NCBI GenBank assembly: GCA_019359635.1
Contig: JAHHGY010000018.1
Coordinates: 1 to 54,903, forward strand
Length of the DNA: 54,903 bases
DNA from: Chroococcus sp. CMT-3BRIN-NPC107
GTDB lineage: Bacteria > Cyanobacteriota > Cyanobacteriia > Cyanobacteriales > Chroococcidiopsidaceae
Reading direction: 5' to 3'
The notes beneath the pieces were generated by a model. The model worked only from the letters and a program-made list of their open reading frames with translations, was not told the origin of the DNA and did no database searches. Position numbers and translations under genes: made by a program. Shown piece after piece: positions 18,198-27,486 of this stretch. How positions within the stretch are numbered: the first letter of the stretch is position 1; every line of letters starts with the position of its first letter.

Positions 18198-20303
18198 TTG
18201 TTGGACTCAGATTCAAAAAAAGCAAGCGCTAAATTAGCATCAAAGTTGCGTAAAATTTTACGCAACTTTGCGCTTGTACCAAATAAGTTGTTAAAATCAA
18301 TTAATAGAGATTCAAAACGCTTAAAAAGTGGTGTAGCGATCGCCGCACTGGTAATGACAGCAATTTTAGCTGGACACACAGTATCAGCGCAAATTTCACC
18401 ACCTTCTCAGCCTCTAGGCTCGTTAAAGAGCGTATCGATTCCCGAACCTAGTAATTTAGGCGAGTTTGTTAAAAATAAAACTGCCGCCGTCGAGCTAGGA
18501 AAGTCTTTATTTTGGGATATGCAGGTTGGTAGTGACGGTTTGCAATCTTGCGCTAGTTGTCACTTTCATGCGGGAACGGATACTAGGGCTAAAAATCAAC
18601 TCAGTCCTGGATTATTGCGCGTAAAGGCTGATGGAAGTCCGAACCCCGATGAAACTTTTAATCTTGGTGGACTAAATTACACTCTCAAACCTGGTGATTT
18701 TCCTTTCCATAAATTATCAGATCCAGGCAATCGCAAATCCACAGTTTTAGCCGATACTAACGACGTTGCTGGTTCGCAAGGTATTGATTTAACTAAGTTT
18801 AATGACATTGTTCCTGGTAGTGCGGTAGATAATGCCACTGTGCAGCCAGACCGGGTATTTAATATTAACGGTACAAACGTCCGCCAAGTTACCGAGCGCA
18901 ATACTCCTAGCACCATTAACACGATATTTAACTTCCGTAATTTTTGGGATGGACGCGCTCAAAATGACTTTAATGGCGTGAATCCTTTTGGCTCTAGAGA
19001 TCCCAATGCTTACCTACTCAAAGCGTCTACAAAACAGTCAGCACTAGAAAAAGTAAAAGTTAGCATAAACAATGCTTCTGCGGCTTCTCAAGCAGTAGGA
19101 CCGCCCCTTAGTTCGGTTGAAGAATCTGCTACTGGTCGCGTTTTTCCTGACATCGGTCAAAAATTCGATCGAGTCAAGGTGAAAAAGCTACCTAGAGAGA
19201 CTGGTAAGAAACTAAAATATCTCACCCCATTAGGTAAGCAAATCGTCCATCCTGAAGACAGCGTACTAGGTAAGTACAGTCAAGCACCGAAACCAGGCTT
19301 GAAGACGAAGAACTACGAGAAGATGATTCAAGATGCTTTTCAACCTCAGTGGTGGGATTCTAAGCAGATTATTCAAGTCGGTACAGACGGTAATCGAATT
19401 TTCAAGCAACCTCAAGGCGCATTAGCTACTAACGAATTTACTTTAATGGATTACAATTTCTCATTATTTATGGGATTGGCAATTCAGTTGTATGAATCTA
19501 CGTTAGTTTCTAACAATGCACCTATTGACCAGTATTTTGATGGTAATAGCAGCGCTTTAACCTCTCAACAAAAGCAAGGAAAAGAGCTTTTTGAAGGTAA
19601 AGCTAAGTGCATCAATTGTCATGGGGGGCCAGAGTTTACCAACGCTTCAGTTAGAAACGTAAAAAACGAGCGTTTAGAACGGATGGAAATGGGCAATGGC
19701 GGTGTGGCAGTTTACGATAATGGTTTCTATAACATTGGGGTTCGACCTACTTTAGAAGACTTAGGTGTAGGCGGAGAAGATCCTTTTGGCAATCCATTAT
19801 CTGATTCTCGGATGGCGCAACAAGGGAAATTTAAAGATCCTAACTTGAGTCCTCCAATTAGTGCGACTGAAAGAGTTGCCGTTGATGGCTCTTTTAAAAC
19901 TCCTGGCTTGCGTAATATTGAACTAACTGCTCCTTATTTCCATAACGGTGGACAGTTAACTCTCAAGCAAGTTGTTGAGTTTTACAACCGAGGTGGAGAT
20001 TTCAATGAACAAAATATTAAGGATCTCGATCCTGATATCGTAAATCTTGGTTTAAGTGAAGATGAACAAAACGCTTTAGTAGCTTTCTTAAAATCGCTAA
20101 CTGACGATCGCGTTCTTCTAGAAAAAGCACCTTTCGATCACCCGCAATTGTTTATTACTAACGGTCATCCTGGCGGTACTAATTCTGTCACTAATGACGG
20201 TACGGGTAGAGCCACACTTACGATGTTAGAAATTCCTGCGGTTGGTCGTAATGGTGGGTCGACGAAGATAGATACTACTAATTTTCTAGCCAACCCTTCT
20301 TAA
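18198..20303 (+). CDS. Di-haem cytochrome c peroxidase / MauG-like protein
   Basis: A periplasmic c-type cytochrome with two haem motifs, C118-A-S-C-H122 and C471-I-N-C-H475. A signal segment lies near residues 43-65 (SGVAIAALVMTAILAGHTVSA). At 701 residues it is much longer than the classic 330-residue peroxidase and resembles the large cyanobacterial MauG/CCP relatives; one insertion lies between the haem sites (about residues 290-400). The likely role is H2O2 reduction or oxidation of a protein or organic substrate. No ATG precedes the signal; TTG 18198 has AGGGGG nine bases upstream, but a later start such as the TTG near 18285 is possible. A 30-bp palindrome lies in the first codons. A clear terminator follows. 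Confidence 0.88.
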   Translation: MLDSDSKKASAKLASKLRKILRNFALVPNKLLKSINRDSKRLKSGVAIAALVMTAILAGHTVSAQISPPSQPLGSLKSVSIPEPSNLGEFVKNKTAAVELGKSLFWDMQVGSDGLQSCASCHFHAGTDTRAKNQLSPGLLRVKADGSPNPDETFNLGGLNYTLKPGDFPFHKLSDPGNRKSTVLADTNDVAGSQGIDLTKFNDIVPGSAVDNATVQPDRVFNINGTNVRQVTERNTPSTINTIFNFRNFWDGRAQNDFNGVNPFGSRDPNAYLLKASTKQSALEKVKVSINNASAASQAVGPPLSSVEESATGRVFPDIGQKFDRVKVKKLPRETGKKLKYLTPLGKQIVHPEDSVLGKYSQAPKPGLKTKNYEKMIQDAFQPQWWDSKQIIQVGTDGNRIFKQPQGALATNEFTLMDYNFSLFMGLAIQLYESTLVSNNAPIDQYFDGNSSALTSQQKQGKELFEGKAKCINCHGGPEFTNASVRNVKNERLERMEMGNGGVAVYDNGFYNIGVRPTLEDLGVGGEDPFGNPLSDSRMAQQGKFKDPNLSPPISATERVAVDGSFKTPGLRNIELTAPYFHNGGQLTLKQVVEFYNRGGDFNEQNIKDLDPDIVNLGLSEDEQNALVAFLKSLTDDRVLLEKAPFDHPQLFITNGHPGGTNSVTNDGTGRATLTMLEIPAVGRNGGSTKIDTTNFLANPS
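18241..18270. repeat. Perfect 30-bp palindrome at the start of the peroxidase gene
   Basis: Two 15-base arms meet without a spacer (CAAAGTTGCGTAAAA and its exact complement). Read in frame it encodes KLRKILRNF, and because of the symmetry the opposite strand encodes almost the same peptide. It lies 43 bases after the TTG start and could be an operator, a translation-blocking hairpin, or the remnant of an inserted element. Confidence 0.8.
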
Positions 20304-20332
20304 CTTCATCTGAATCTAGTTGATTTTTTAGA

Positions 20333-20359
20333 GTACAGGCACTTCGCCTGTACTTTTTT
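20333..20359 (+). terminator. Rho-independent terminator after the cytochrome peroxidase
   Basis: The stem GTACAGGC/GCCTGTAC with loop ACTTC is followed by TTTTTT. It starts 30 bases after the stop codon. An A-rich complement on the other side could also stop the convergent gene. Confidence 0.9.
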
Positions 20360-20371
20360 AATGGCAATTAT

Positions 20372-21835
20372 TTAACGCTGCTGCAACCAATGCCAAAACT
20401 TGACCAACATATTTTCTAACCACAACATCGCTAGGTCTAGCCATTCTAGTAGTTGTTCTAAAGGATGCTTTACATAGCCCATTGTTGTTGCATTGGTTTC
20501 AATCCAATCTGGCGTATTTTCTAAGCATTCGGAGGATTTTGCAGCAATGCTATTACCTAAGTCTATAGAAGGGGAGTTTAAATTAATTGCTGCTTTTAGT
20601 TTCTGAGAAATATTAGAATTCTTACTTATTATGCTAAAAGGTTTTTGCTTTTGAGTTTTGGCTAAACTCTTTGCATTTTGAGGAGTTTTTACAGCTAAAG
20701 AAACTGAGTTTTTTTGAAGGTGTCGCCAGCGATTAAGTGAACTTCTCAACGAATACTTATTTAATTTTTGAGCGGAACGAGTAAAAGTTGTATCTTCTGG
20801 CAAGTAGGGAATGTTAGAAGTTGCTATATTTTCTAAACCTAAAGATTGCTTGGTTACTTCTTGACTTCCGAATAAATCGCTCATTGTTAGCCAAGGATCT
20901 TCTAAGTTATAGGTGGTAGGTTGAGGTAATTTAGGAGTGCGATACTCTGCGATCGCGCTGGCGCTATCGCCAAAAAAATATTCTATTGCTGCCCAAATTA
21001 ATCCCTGAATCTGAAAACCCCTTGTAATACTAGCTATGGGTGCTAAATTTTCCGTTTCCAATTTTGCTATAGTCCGATCTATTGATGCGATTGCGCCCCG
21101 CGCAGCGCCGGAGGCGATCGCATCTTGGGGAAAAACACTTAATTTTTCTTGCTGTTTATCTCTTTGCGTCCAACTAACAATACTACTAAATAAGTTTGTT
21201 GGCGCTAATAGCCAACTAGGATGTGTGGGAAGTTGCGGCGTAGTTTCTGGTGATTGCAATAAGTTTTGCAAGCGCCAATTTGTAACTTCGCTAATAATTC
21301 GTGCTTGTAATACTTGCTGTTGTTGGCTAGTTAAAATATCTAAAATCTCGTTTTGCGGAGAAACTAATACTAGCAGACGGTTAGATATTTGGCTTGCTAT
21401 TCCTCGGATTAGAGGACGGATTGGGATTAAGGAACTAGGAGTATTATTGTCTTCAATCTTTAAACTTCGGGAAGAATCAGCAGTAGCTACTAATTTTGTA
21501 TTAGCTTTAGGAAAAAAATTATTCCCCAAAAAACCTAGTAAGTTCCTAGATGGTGTTGTAGTTTTCAACTCCGGCTCTGAAGGCATTGTTTCAACTAAAA
21601 GTAATACTTGTTGAATTGGTGTATCAACTGTTGGCGGTGTTTCTGGTAACTGACGTACATTTTGTTTTACAGTTTCTTGAGGCAAGGATGGATAAAATAC
21701 TATCGGCGCTATCCAACTGGTGACAGCCTGTAAAGATTTGAATACACGATTGAGGCGATTTGTCAACAAACGCGATTGCTTATGAATAAAATTAAAAAGC
21801 CTGCTTTGATAGCGGTGAGAAGAAGCAGAAGCCAT
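20372..21835 (-). CDS. Hypothetical protein, 487 residues
   Basis: I do not recognise a functional domain. ATG 21835 gives 487 residues; a TTG at 21874 would add 13. The N-terminus is basic, with QSRLLTNRLNRVFKSLQ and a weakly hydrophobic SWIAPIVFYPSL. The centre has VLVSPQNEILDILTSQQQQVLQAR, a conserved-looking hydrophobic patch (GLIWAAIEYFFG) next to an Ala-rich segment, and EDPWLTMSDLFG. The C-terminus is Trp/Leu-rich and amphipathic (PLEQLLEWLDLAMLWLENML), which suggests membrane association. Long Ser/Asn/Lys linkers separate these. It is divergent from the mannosidase gene and shares its 90-base upstream region. It is probably a cyanobacteria-restricted family. Confidence 0.75.
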   Translation of the reverse strand: MASASSHRYQSRLFNFIHKQSRLLTNRLNRVFKSLQAVTSWIAPIVFYPSLPQETVKQNVRQLPETPPTVDTPIQQVLLLVETMPSEPELKTTTPSRNLLGFLGNNFFPKANTKLVATADSSRSLKIEDNNTPSSLIPIRPLIRGIASQISNRLLVLVSPQNEILDILTSQQQQVLQARIISEVTNWRLQNLLQSPETTPQLPTHPSWLLAPTNLFSSIVSWTQRDKQQEKLSVFPQDAIASGAARGAIASIDRTIAKLETENLAPIASITRGFQIQGLIWAAIEYFFGDSASAIAEYRTPKLPQPTTYNLEDPWLTMSDLFGSQEVTKQSLGLENIATSNIPYLPEDTTFTRSAQKLNKYSLRSSLNRWRHLQKNSVSLAVKTPQNAKSLAKTQKQKPFSIISKNSNISQKLKAAINLNSPSIDLGNSIAAKSSECLENTPDWIETNATTMGYVKHPLEQLLEWLDLAMLWLENMLVKFWHWLQQR

Positions 21836-21927
21836 AGAAATTACTAAGTTTATTAGCGTAGTCGAGAAGTGCAAAAAATAAGCTGCACCTTCACGGGTTT
21901 AATATATGTCCCAATCTTATCGAAATT

Positions 21928-24900
21928 ATGTACTATTTAACTCCGCAATTGAGCAACTTATTGTCCGATACGATCGCCCGTTTGCGATCACTAAGTATTG
22001 TAGACATTCTCCCCCAGTGGCAAATATACCAAGCCGATATTTCAATTACTGAAGTTTTGGGTGATTTAGCGCCCTGGAAGTGCGATCGTTGGATGCAAGA
22101 AAAGTTAAACGATAAAGGTCATATTCCTTGGTCTAGGGGACAAAAAGTATTGTGGTTAGTCCAAAAAATAGTAGTTCCCGAAACTCTGCAAAACTATCCA
22201 TTAACAGGTTTATCTCTAAGACTCTCTCTACTTTGGTGGGCCCAAGAAGCTCAAATTTTTGTTGACGGTAAACTCGTCCAAGAAGGAGATTTATTTGATT
22301 GTTCGACAAGAATTTTACTTAGTTTAGAAGTTGCACCAAAACAAGAAATAATTGTCTCTTTGCGGCTAGTAAGTCCCAGTCACGACAATGGCGCATTAGT
22401 GAAAAGTCAACTTATTTATCAGTCAAATAATGAGGAAATTCCCGAACCTAGTTTTGTTGCCGATGAGTTAGCAATTTTGCAGCAATATCTGACAATTATT
22501 GGTGATAATTCACCGTTACAAATTGATGTAACTCTTGATTGGTCAGCTTTGCCAGATAAAGCTAAGTTCGAGCAGAGTCTTTTACAACTACGCTCTAAGT
22601 ATGTAGAAAGTTTTAGTTGTCAACTTAAACAGCGACAGATTTATTTAGTCGGACACGCTCATTTAGATTTAGCTTGGCTGTGGGCAATTAGCGAAACGTG
22701 GGAAGTTGCGAAGCGGACTTTCACATCAGTTTTACAACTACAATCAGAATATCCTCAATTAACTTTTTGTCACTCCACCCCAGCAATTTATAGCTACATA
22801 GAAGAACATTGTCCAGACTTATTTGCAGCTATTCAAAAACAAGTAACTGCCGGAAATTGGGAAGTTGTCGGCGGTTTGTGGGTAGAGCCAGAACTTAATC
22901 TAATTGATGGCGAATCTATAGTGCGTCAATTACTTTATGGACAGCGTTATGTTTTAGAAAAATTCGGCAAAATTTCTACTGTTGCTTGGCTGCCGGACAC
23001 TTTTGGTTTTTGTGCAACCTTACCTCAAATTTTTGCGAGTGGTGGGATTAAATACTTTGTTACCCAAAAATTGCTTTGGAACGATACAACAAAATTTCCT
23101 CACGCTGCATTTTGGTGGCGATCGCCCGATGGCACAGAATTATTCAGCCTCATGTCTGCGCCCATTGGCGAAGGTATAGATCCAGTCAAGATGACAGGCT
23201 TTAGTTACAACTATGAAAAGCAAGCTAATTTGCGATCGTCTATGTGGTTGCCAGGAGTTGGCGATCATGGTGGTGGTCCTACCCGCGATATGTTGGAATT
23301 AGCTAAACGTTGGGACTTGTCGCCTTTATTCCCTACGCCAAAATTCGCCACTACCGAAGAATATTTACAAGACATCCAATCTTCTACATTCCCCGTGTGG
23401 GACGACGAACTATACTTAGAATTTCATCGCGGTTGCTACACCACTCACGCCGACCAAAAGCGGTTTAATCGCCGATGTGAAGGTTTGCTATACAAAGCAG
23501 AATTATTTGCTTCCTTAGCCACTATTAGCGCTAATGCGACCTATCCCAAAGCAGAAATAGAGGCAGCATGGAAAAAGACACTTATTAACCAGTTTCACGA
23601 TATTCTCCCCGGTTCCTCTATTCCCAAAGTGTATGTAGATGCAAATGCTGCTTGGCAGGAAGTAGAACAATTTACTACAGAGTTGCTGCATTCTTCATTG
23701 AGTGCGATCTCATCTCAAATTACTCTCCCTTCACCACCCCATCCCAACAGTATTCCAATTATTATCTTCAACCCTCTTAACTGGGTTTCTTCCCAAGTAG
23801 TCGAGATTTCCTTACCCACCCCAGGGCAAAAATGGCACGTATACAACCATTACGGCGATAAATTGCTTACCCAGCTTATCAGCGAAACAACCTTAGTATT
23901 TCTGGCAAAAAAAGTATCAAGCGTGGGTTATTCCTTGTTTTGGCTGAGTGCTGCAACGGCTGAAACCCTTGCAAGTACGTCTGAAAGTCCAGATTTTACG
24001 CTTACAGGCAATAGTAAGGCACACAATAGCATCAATAGCTTAACAAAAAATCGTCCTCATAGCCAAACTAATAGTTTAGAGCAAAAAGATTGGGTTTTAG
24101 AGAATGATTTACTCCGGGTAATTGTTGATAGCAATAGTGGTAATTTAGCTAGTATTTTTGACAAGATTAACAATCGAGAAATCCTCGATAAAAGCGGAGG
24201 AAATCAACTACAGGCATATAAAGATAGCGGTCAATATTGGGATGCTTGGAATATAGATCCAAACTACAATCAATATCCCCTAGAATTATCGCAATTAAAA
24301 TCTATTCAGTGGCTAGAAAAAGGAGAAATTCAAACAAGGTTGCGAGTAGTGCGGCAATTAGGCAAATCCGAATTTTGCTGCGATTACATCCTCCAAAAGG
24401 ATTCACCACTTCTAAAAATAACAACCACCGTAGACTTTCAAGAAAGGGAAGTATTAGTAAAAGCTGCTTTTCCCTTCAGTTTTGAAACCGACAGCGCTAC
24501 CTATGAAATTCCTTTTGGTACTATTTCTAGACCAACTAAACCCACAACACCCACCGAACAAGCTAAATGGGAAGTCCCGGCTTTGCGCTGGGCAGATTTA
24601 AGCAATGATAACTACGGGGTAAGTTTGCTCAATGATTGCAAATATGGCTACGATAGCAAACCAAACCAACTACGCCTAACTTTACTTAGAAGTGCTAGTT
24701 GGCCAGATCCCGAAGCCGACAAAGGACATCACGAATTTACTTATGCTATTTATCCTCACGCTGGAACTTGGCAAGCTGCCCAGACTGTCCAGCACGGCTA
24801 CGAATTAAATATACCCTTCCAAGTAATTCAACTACCCGCGACTTCTGAAGCTAAAATAGGTACTCTACCAAAAGCTGGGAGTTTTCTAAATCTATCTGTC

Positions 24901-25131
24901 GACAATCTAGTAATAACTGCCTTTAAACAGTCGGAAGACAACCCCAAAGAGTGGATTTTGCGCTGCTATGAATGTCATGGATTACTAGCTAAAAATGTGA
25001 CTTTGCAAAGTGTTTTGGGATTAGAAATAGCTCAACAAGTCAATATTTTAGAGTTTCCGACTCAAACAAGCCCTGATATTAAGCCTTGGAAAATTGCTAA
25101 TTTTGTAATTGAAGCGGATAAAGGCAAGTAA
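21928..25131 (+). CDS. Alpha-mannosidase, glycoside hydrolase family 38
   Basis: A 1067-residue GH38 enzyme that removes alpha-linked mannose with retention of configuration. The zinc-binding H243-A-H245-L-D247 is in GHAHLDLAWLW, the likely nucleophile is D357 in LPDTFGF, and a further catalytic region is GVGDHGGGPTRDML. The C-terminal beta-domain has QYWDAWNIDPNY and YAIYPHAGTW, as in the bacterial and fungal cytosolic class. There is no signal peptide, so it is likely cytosolic and may act in glycan or storage-carbohydrate turnover. It starts at ATG 21928, 92 bases from the divergent hypothetical gene. A stretch near residues 675-710 rich in Ser/Thr/Asn looks like a lineage-specific linker. 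Confidence 0.93.
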   Translation: MYYLTPQLSNLLSDTIARLRSLSIVDILPQWQIYQADISITEVLGDLAPWKCDRWMQEKLNDKGHIPWSRGQKVLWLVQKIVVPETLQNYPLTGLSLRLSLLWWAQEAQIFVDGKLVQEGDLFDCSTRILLSLEVAPKQEIIVSLRLVSPSHDNGALVKSQLIYQSNNEEIPEPSFVADELAILQQYLTIIGDNSPLQIDVTLDWSALPDKAKFEQSLLQLRSKYVESFSCQLKQRQIYLVGHAHLDLAWLWAISETWEVAKRTFTSVLQLQSEYPQLTFCHSTPAIYSYIEEHCPDLFAAIQKQVTAGNWEVVGGLWVEPELNLIDGESIVRQLLYGQRYVLEKFGKISTVAWLPDTFGFCATLPQIFASGGIKYFVTQKLLWNDTTKFPHAAFWWRSPDGTELFSLMSAPIGEGIDPVKMTGFSYNYEKQANLRSSMWLPGVGDHGGGPTRDMLELAKRWDLSPLFPTPKFATTEEYLQDIQSSTFPVWDDELYLEFHRGCYTTHADQKRFNRRCEGLLYKAELFASLATISANATYPKAEIEAAWKKTLINQFHDILPGSSIPKVYVDANAAWQEVEQFTTELLHSSLSAISSQITLPSPPHPNSIPIIIFNPLNWVSSQVVEISLPTPGQKWHVYNHYGDKLLTQLISETTLVFLAKKVSSVGYSLFWLSAATAETLASTSESPDFTLTGNSKAHNSINSLTKNRPHSQTNSLEQKDWVLENDLLRVIVDSNSGNLASIFDKINNREILDKSGGNQLQAYKDSGQYWDAWNIDPNYNQYPLELSQLKSIQWLEKGEIQTRLRVVRQLGKSEFCCDYILQKDSPLLKITTTVDFQEREVLVKAAFPFSFETDSATYEIPFGTISRPTKPTTPTEQAKWEVPALRWADLSNDNYGVSLLNDCKYGYDSKPNQLRLTLLRSASWPDPEADKGHHEFTYAIYPHAGTWQAAQTVQHGYELNIPFQVIQLPATSEAKIGTLPKAGSFLNLSVDNLVITAFKQSEDNPKEWILRCYECHGLLAKNVTLQSVLGLEIAQQVNILEFPTQTSPDIKPWKIANFVIEADKGK

Positions 25132-25170
25132 GTTGTTGTAAACAAATCTCAAAGTTTTAACTTCAATAAA

Positions 25171-25192
25171 AGCTATCTCTCTTGAGATAGCT
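25171..25192. terminator. Bidirectional terminator hairpin
   Basis: The stem AGCTATCTC/GAGATAGCT with loop TCTT is flanked by AATAAA on the left and TGCTTTTAATT on the right. It lies between the convergent mannosidase and SDR genes and probably serves both. Confidence 0.7.
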
Positions 25193-25217
25193 TGCTTTTA
25201 ATTATCAGCAATCCAAA

Positions 25218-25994
25218 CTATAAATTACGTCCTGCCATTACCCCACCATCAACATTCCACACAGTTCCAGTTACCCAAGAAGCTCGCGCAGATAGGAGGA
25301 AAGTCACAACCTCTGCAACATCTGTCGGTTGACCAATTCGCCCAATAGGATGAAAGTTATTGAATCCTTGTAAGGTACTGTGGATTTGCTCTGGTTTAAT
25401 AAATGCTTCATAAATTGGAGTTTCCACTACTCCCGGTGCAACAGCATTAACACGAATGTGGTAAGACGCAAGTTCCATTGCTAAGTGCTGGGTAAGAGAG
25501 TGTAAACCTGCTTTCGCCATTGAATAAGCAGAAGATGGTGTAGCTAGTACCGCTTGATGCGCCCACATAGAACCAATATTAACAATTGCGCCAGCAAGTT
25601 CATGTTTAACCATGTTGCGAATAACCTGCTGAGTAGCAAAAAATGTGCCGCGATTGATGTTGAGATAACAATCGTAATCGGCTTCTGTATAATCGAGAAA
25701 TAACTTCGGCAAGAAAACACCCGCAGCATTTACTAAGTAATAAATATCAGGTAATTCTGAGGCAATACGTTCAACTAGGTGAAATGTGTCTTGGCGATCG
25801 CTAATATCTGCCTGCCACCCTTGGACGTTTCCTATTTCTTTTAGCTTGGTTGTTGTTGCCTGAAGTTTATCAAAATTACGCCCTATAATGGTTACGTTTG
25901 CTCCCCAATTTAAAAGCATCTCTGCAACCTTCCGCCCGATGCCGCTACTCCCGCCAATAATAAGTGCTTGCTTGTGATTGAACTCTTGATACAT
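25218..25994 (-). CDS. Short-chain dehydrogenase/reductase
   Basis: A classical SDR of 258 residues. The cofactor motif is GGSSGIG near residue 14, followed by NAAG, the catalytic Ser in [10 protein letters not shown], and Y-x-x-x-K in AYSMAKAG. The C-terminus GTVWNVDGG is typical of FabG-like members. The IGRN after the second strand favours NADP(H), with moderate confidence. It oxidises or reduces an unknown alcohol or ketone. The divergent HxlR-family regulator gene is 139 bases away and probably controls it. Confidence 0.9.
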   Translation of the reverse strand: MYQEFNHKQALIIGGSSGIGRKVAEMLLNWGANVTIIGRNFDKLQATTTKLKEIGNVQGWQADISDRQDTFHLVERIASELPDIYYLVNAAGVFLPKLFLDYTEADYDCYLNINRGTFFATQQVIRNMVKHELAGAIVNIGSMWAHQAVLATPSSAYSMAKAGLHSLTQHLAMELASYHIRVNAVAPGVVETPIYEAFIKPEQIHSTLQGFNNFHPIGRIGQPTDVAEVVTFLLSARASWVTGTVWNVDGGVMAGRNL

Positions 25995-26048
25995 AGTTGC
26001 TTTTAGAAACCGTTAATAAGCATCTTATGCAACTCAAAACAAGAATAA

Positions 26049-26080
26049 AAGTAAGCACTTACCAGTAAGATACGCACTTT
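26049..26080. promoter_or_regulatory. Candidate operator between SDR and HxlR genes
   Basis: AAGT-AAGC-ACTT (26049-26060) is a small inverted repeat. A related copy AGTAAGATACGCACT follows directly (26064-26078). HxlR regulators commonly bind short inverted repeats in such divergent regions. Assignment rests on position and symmetry only. Confidence 0.35.
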
Positions 26081-26133
26081 TTGGTAGCAATTGCGGCAGA
26101 ATGCAAGAAAACTTTTTTAGGTGATTTTACGAA

Positions 26134-26472
26134 ATGAAGATAAATCAATTAGGCAAAACAGTTCCCGCCGCCGAAATGATAGAGTACATCGTTGGCTGTA
26201 AATGGTCGATACGCATTTTAAGTTTGATTCGTCAAGGCGTAAATCGTCCAGGAGCGATCGCACGTTCTATTGATGGACTTACAACAAAAGTACAGAACGA
26301 TTGTCTAAATAAAATGGTCAGCTTTAATATTTTAGAGAAAATTTCTTATCCAGAAGTACCGCCACGAGTTGAGTATAATTTAACCCAGTTTGGACAACGC
26401 TTTACGATCATTTTGGATGCGATTTCTCAATTGCAGCGCGAACTCGATGCTAGTGAAAAGCCGATTAACTAA
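26134..26472 (+). CDS. HxlR-family transcriptional regulator
   Basis: A 112-residue winged-helix protein. The HxlR hallmark core is present: GCKWSIRILSLIRQGVNRPG, then the recognition helix region GLTTKVQNDCLNKMVSF, and the wing EVPPRVEYNLTQFG. HxlR proteins are usually dimers that respond to aldehydes, quinones or thiol stress. The family's N-terminal Cys is not in the usual position; Cys residues occur in GCKW and NDCLN. It is divergent from an SDR gene, its likely target. Start ATG 26134. Confidence 0.88.
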   Translation: MKINQLGKTVPAAEMIEYIVGCKWSIRILSLIRQGVNRPGAIARSIDGLTTKVQNDCLNKMVSFNILEKISYPEVPPRVEYNLTQFGQRFTIILDAISQLQRELDASEKPIN

Positions 26473-26601
26473 AGAACTACTTAGTTAGAGAACTATTAGA
26501 ATTTATTTTTTATTAAGCAACACTGCGATCGCGCTGACTTTACTCTTAAAAATTACAAGTGTTTAGCTTAAACTCACACCAAACACTCTGTAATTATAAA
26601 T

Positions 26602-26733
26602 TTAATCTTCGTGGTCTTCAAAAGGATCGCTTAATTCTTTTGAAGGAGGACCAAAAGACGTGTAGATAGATACGCCAGTAATGGCAATGACGATCGCAAA
26701 AACGGAAATGCTAAGAACTGTTGCGGGTTCCAT
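26602..26733 (-). CDS. psbN: Photosystem II assembly protein PsbN
   Basis: A 43-residue protein, MEPATVLSISVFAIVIAITG and onward, ending in DPFEDHED. It has one membrane helix and a short acidic tail. PsbN helps PSII reaction-centre assembly and is not a stable subunit. Its position opposite and just upstream of psbH is conserved in cyanobacteria and chloroplasts, which makes the call secure despite the short length. Confidence 0.97.
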   Translation of the reverse strand: MEPATVLSISVFAIVIAITGVSIYTSFGPPSKELSDPFEDHED

Positions 26734-26818
26734 GACCTGTATTAATTATGAGTGCTATTCCTATAGAATATTACAGAACATTAAAAAAAGCTTCTAGAAT
26801 TTATTAAACGGGTAAGCT

Positions 26819-27028
26819 ATGGCACAACGGACTTGGTTAGGAGAAATCCTCAGACCCTTAAACTCTGAATACGGTAAAGTTGCTCGTGGTTGGGGAACAA
26901 CACCCGTAATGGCTGTATTCATGCTGCTATTTTTTGTCTTTTTGCTGATTATTCTGCAAATTTACAACTCATCGCTACTGATTGAAAGAGTAGATATAAC
27001 CCCTGATTGGACAACTTTAGGGAACTAA
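26819..27028 (+). CDS. psbH: Photosystem II reaction centre protein H
   Basis: A 69-residue single-helix thylakoid protein. The N-terminus is [20 protein letters not shown], the membrane helix is about residues 30-50 ([20 protein letters not shown]), and the lumenal tail ends WTTLGN. It stabilises PSII, especially Q_A to Q_B transfer and bicarbonate binding. GGTAAG lies just before the ATG. A terminator follows. Confidence 0.98.
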   Translation: MAQRTWLGEILRPLNSEYGKVARGWGTTPVMAVFMLLFFVFLLIILQIYNSSLLIERVDITPDWTTLGN

Positions 27029-27064
27029 ATAGCAATATTTGCATTTTTACTTAGATAATTTTTT

Positions 27065-27085
27065 CCCGGCTTGTCCGGGTTTTTT
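27065..27085 (+). terminator. Rho-independent terminator after psbH
   Basis: The stem CCCGG/CCCGG-complement (CCCGG ... CCGGG) with loop CTTGT is followed by six or seven T. It lies 37 bases after the psbH stop. Confidence 0.88.
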
Positions 27086-27154
27086 ATTGAAATGCCATTA
27101 TAAAGAGACACTTCGCCTAAGCTAAGATCGGTAAAGTAGTTGTAGGAGTTGCAT

Positions 27155-27469
27155 ATGAATGTCTTTGGAATTGGTTTGCCAGAAATGGCTTTGATTATGG
27201 TGGTAGCGCTGCTAATTTTTGGTCCTAAAAAACTCCCGGAAATAGGTAGAAGTATGGGTAAGGCAATTCGCAGCTTTCAAGATGCTTCTAAAGAATTTGA
27301 AGATGAATTCAAACGCGAAGCCGAACAAATAGAAACTGCCGTCAAAACCACTGCCGAAATTGAACCAAAACAAATAACTCCCGCACCGAGCGAAGCCGAA
27401 GACATTCCTCAACCTTCGTACACAAAAGAGACAGAAAGTCAAGCTGTAACTACTTCCGAACCTAGCTAA
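27155..27469 (+). CDS. tatA: Twin-arginine translocase subunit TatA/B
   Basis: A pore-forming component of the Tat pathway, which exports folded proteins such as the amine oxidase in this window. The N-terminal helix (about residues 8-22, MALIMVVALLIFGPKKLPEI) has the hinge FGPKKLPE, then an amphipathic helix (GRSMGKAIRSFQDASKEF) and a charged Glu/Pro-rich tail. ATG 27155 has TAGGAG seven bases upstream; a TTG at 27149 is less likely. pth follows after 17 bases. TatA and TatB are hard to separate; the short tail favours TatA. Confidence 0.93.
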   Translation: MNVFGIGLPEMALIMVVALLIFGPKKLPEIGRSMGKAIRSFQDASKEFEDEFKREAEQIETAVKTTAEIEPKQITPAPSEAEDIPQPSYTKETESQAVTTSEPS

Positions 27470-27486
27470 AAGTTAAACAATAACCA

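Noticed and set aside
18131..18379. Minus-strand ORF across the peroxidase start
   Set aside because: Its resemblance to the plus-strand peptide comes from the 30-bp palindrome. It has no start signal or family match.
21036..21614. 192-residue plus-strand ORF
   Set aside because: It lies wholly opposite the 487-residue hypothetical gene, is Cys-rich in the manner of antisense frames, and has no domain.
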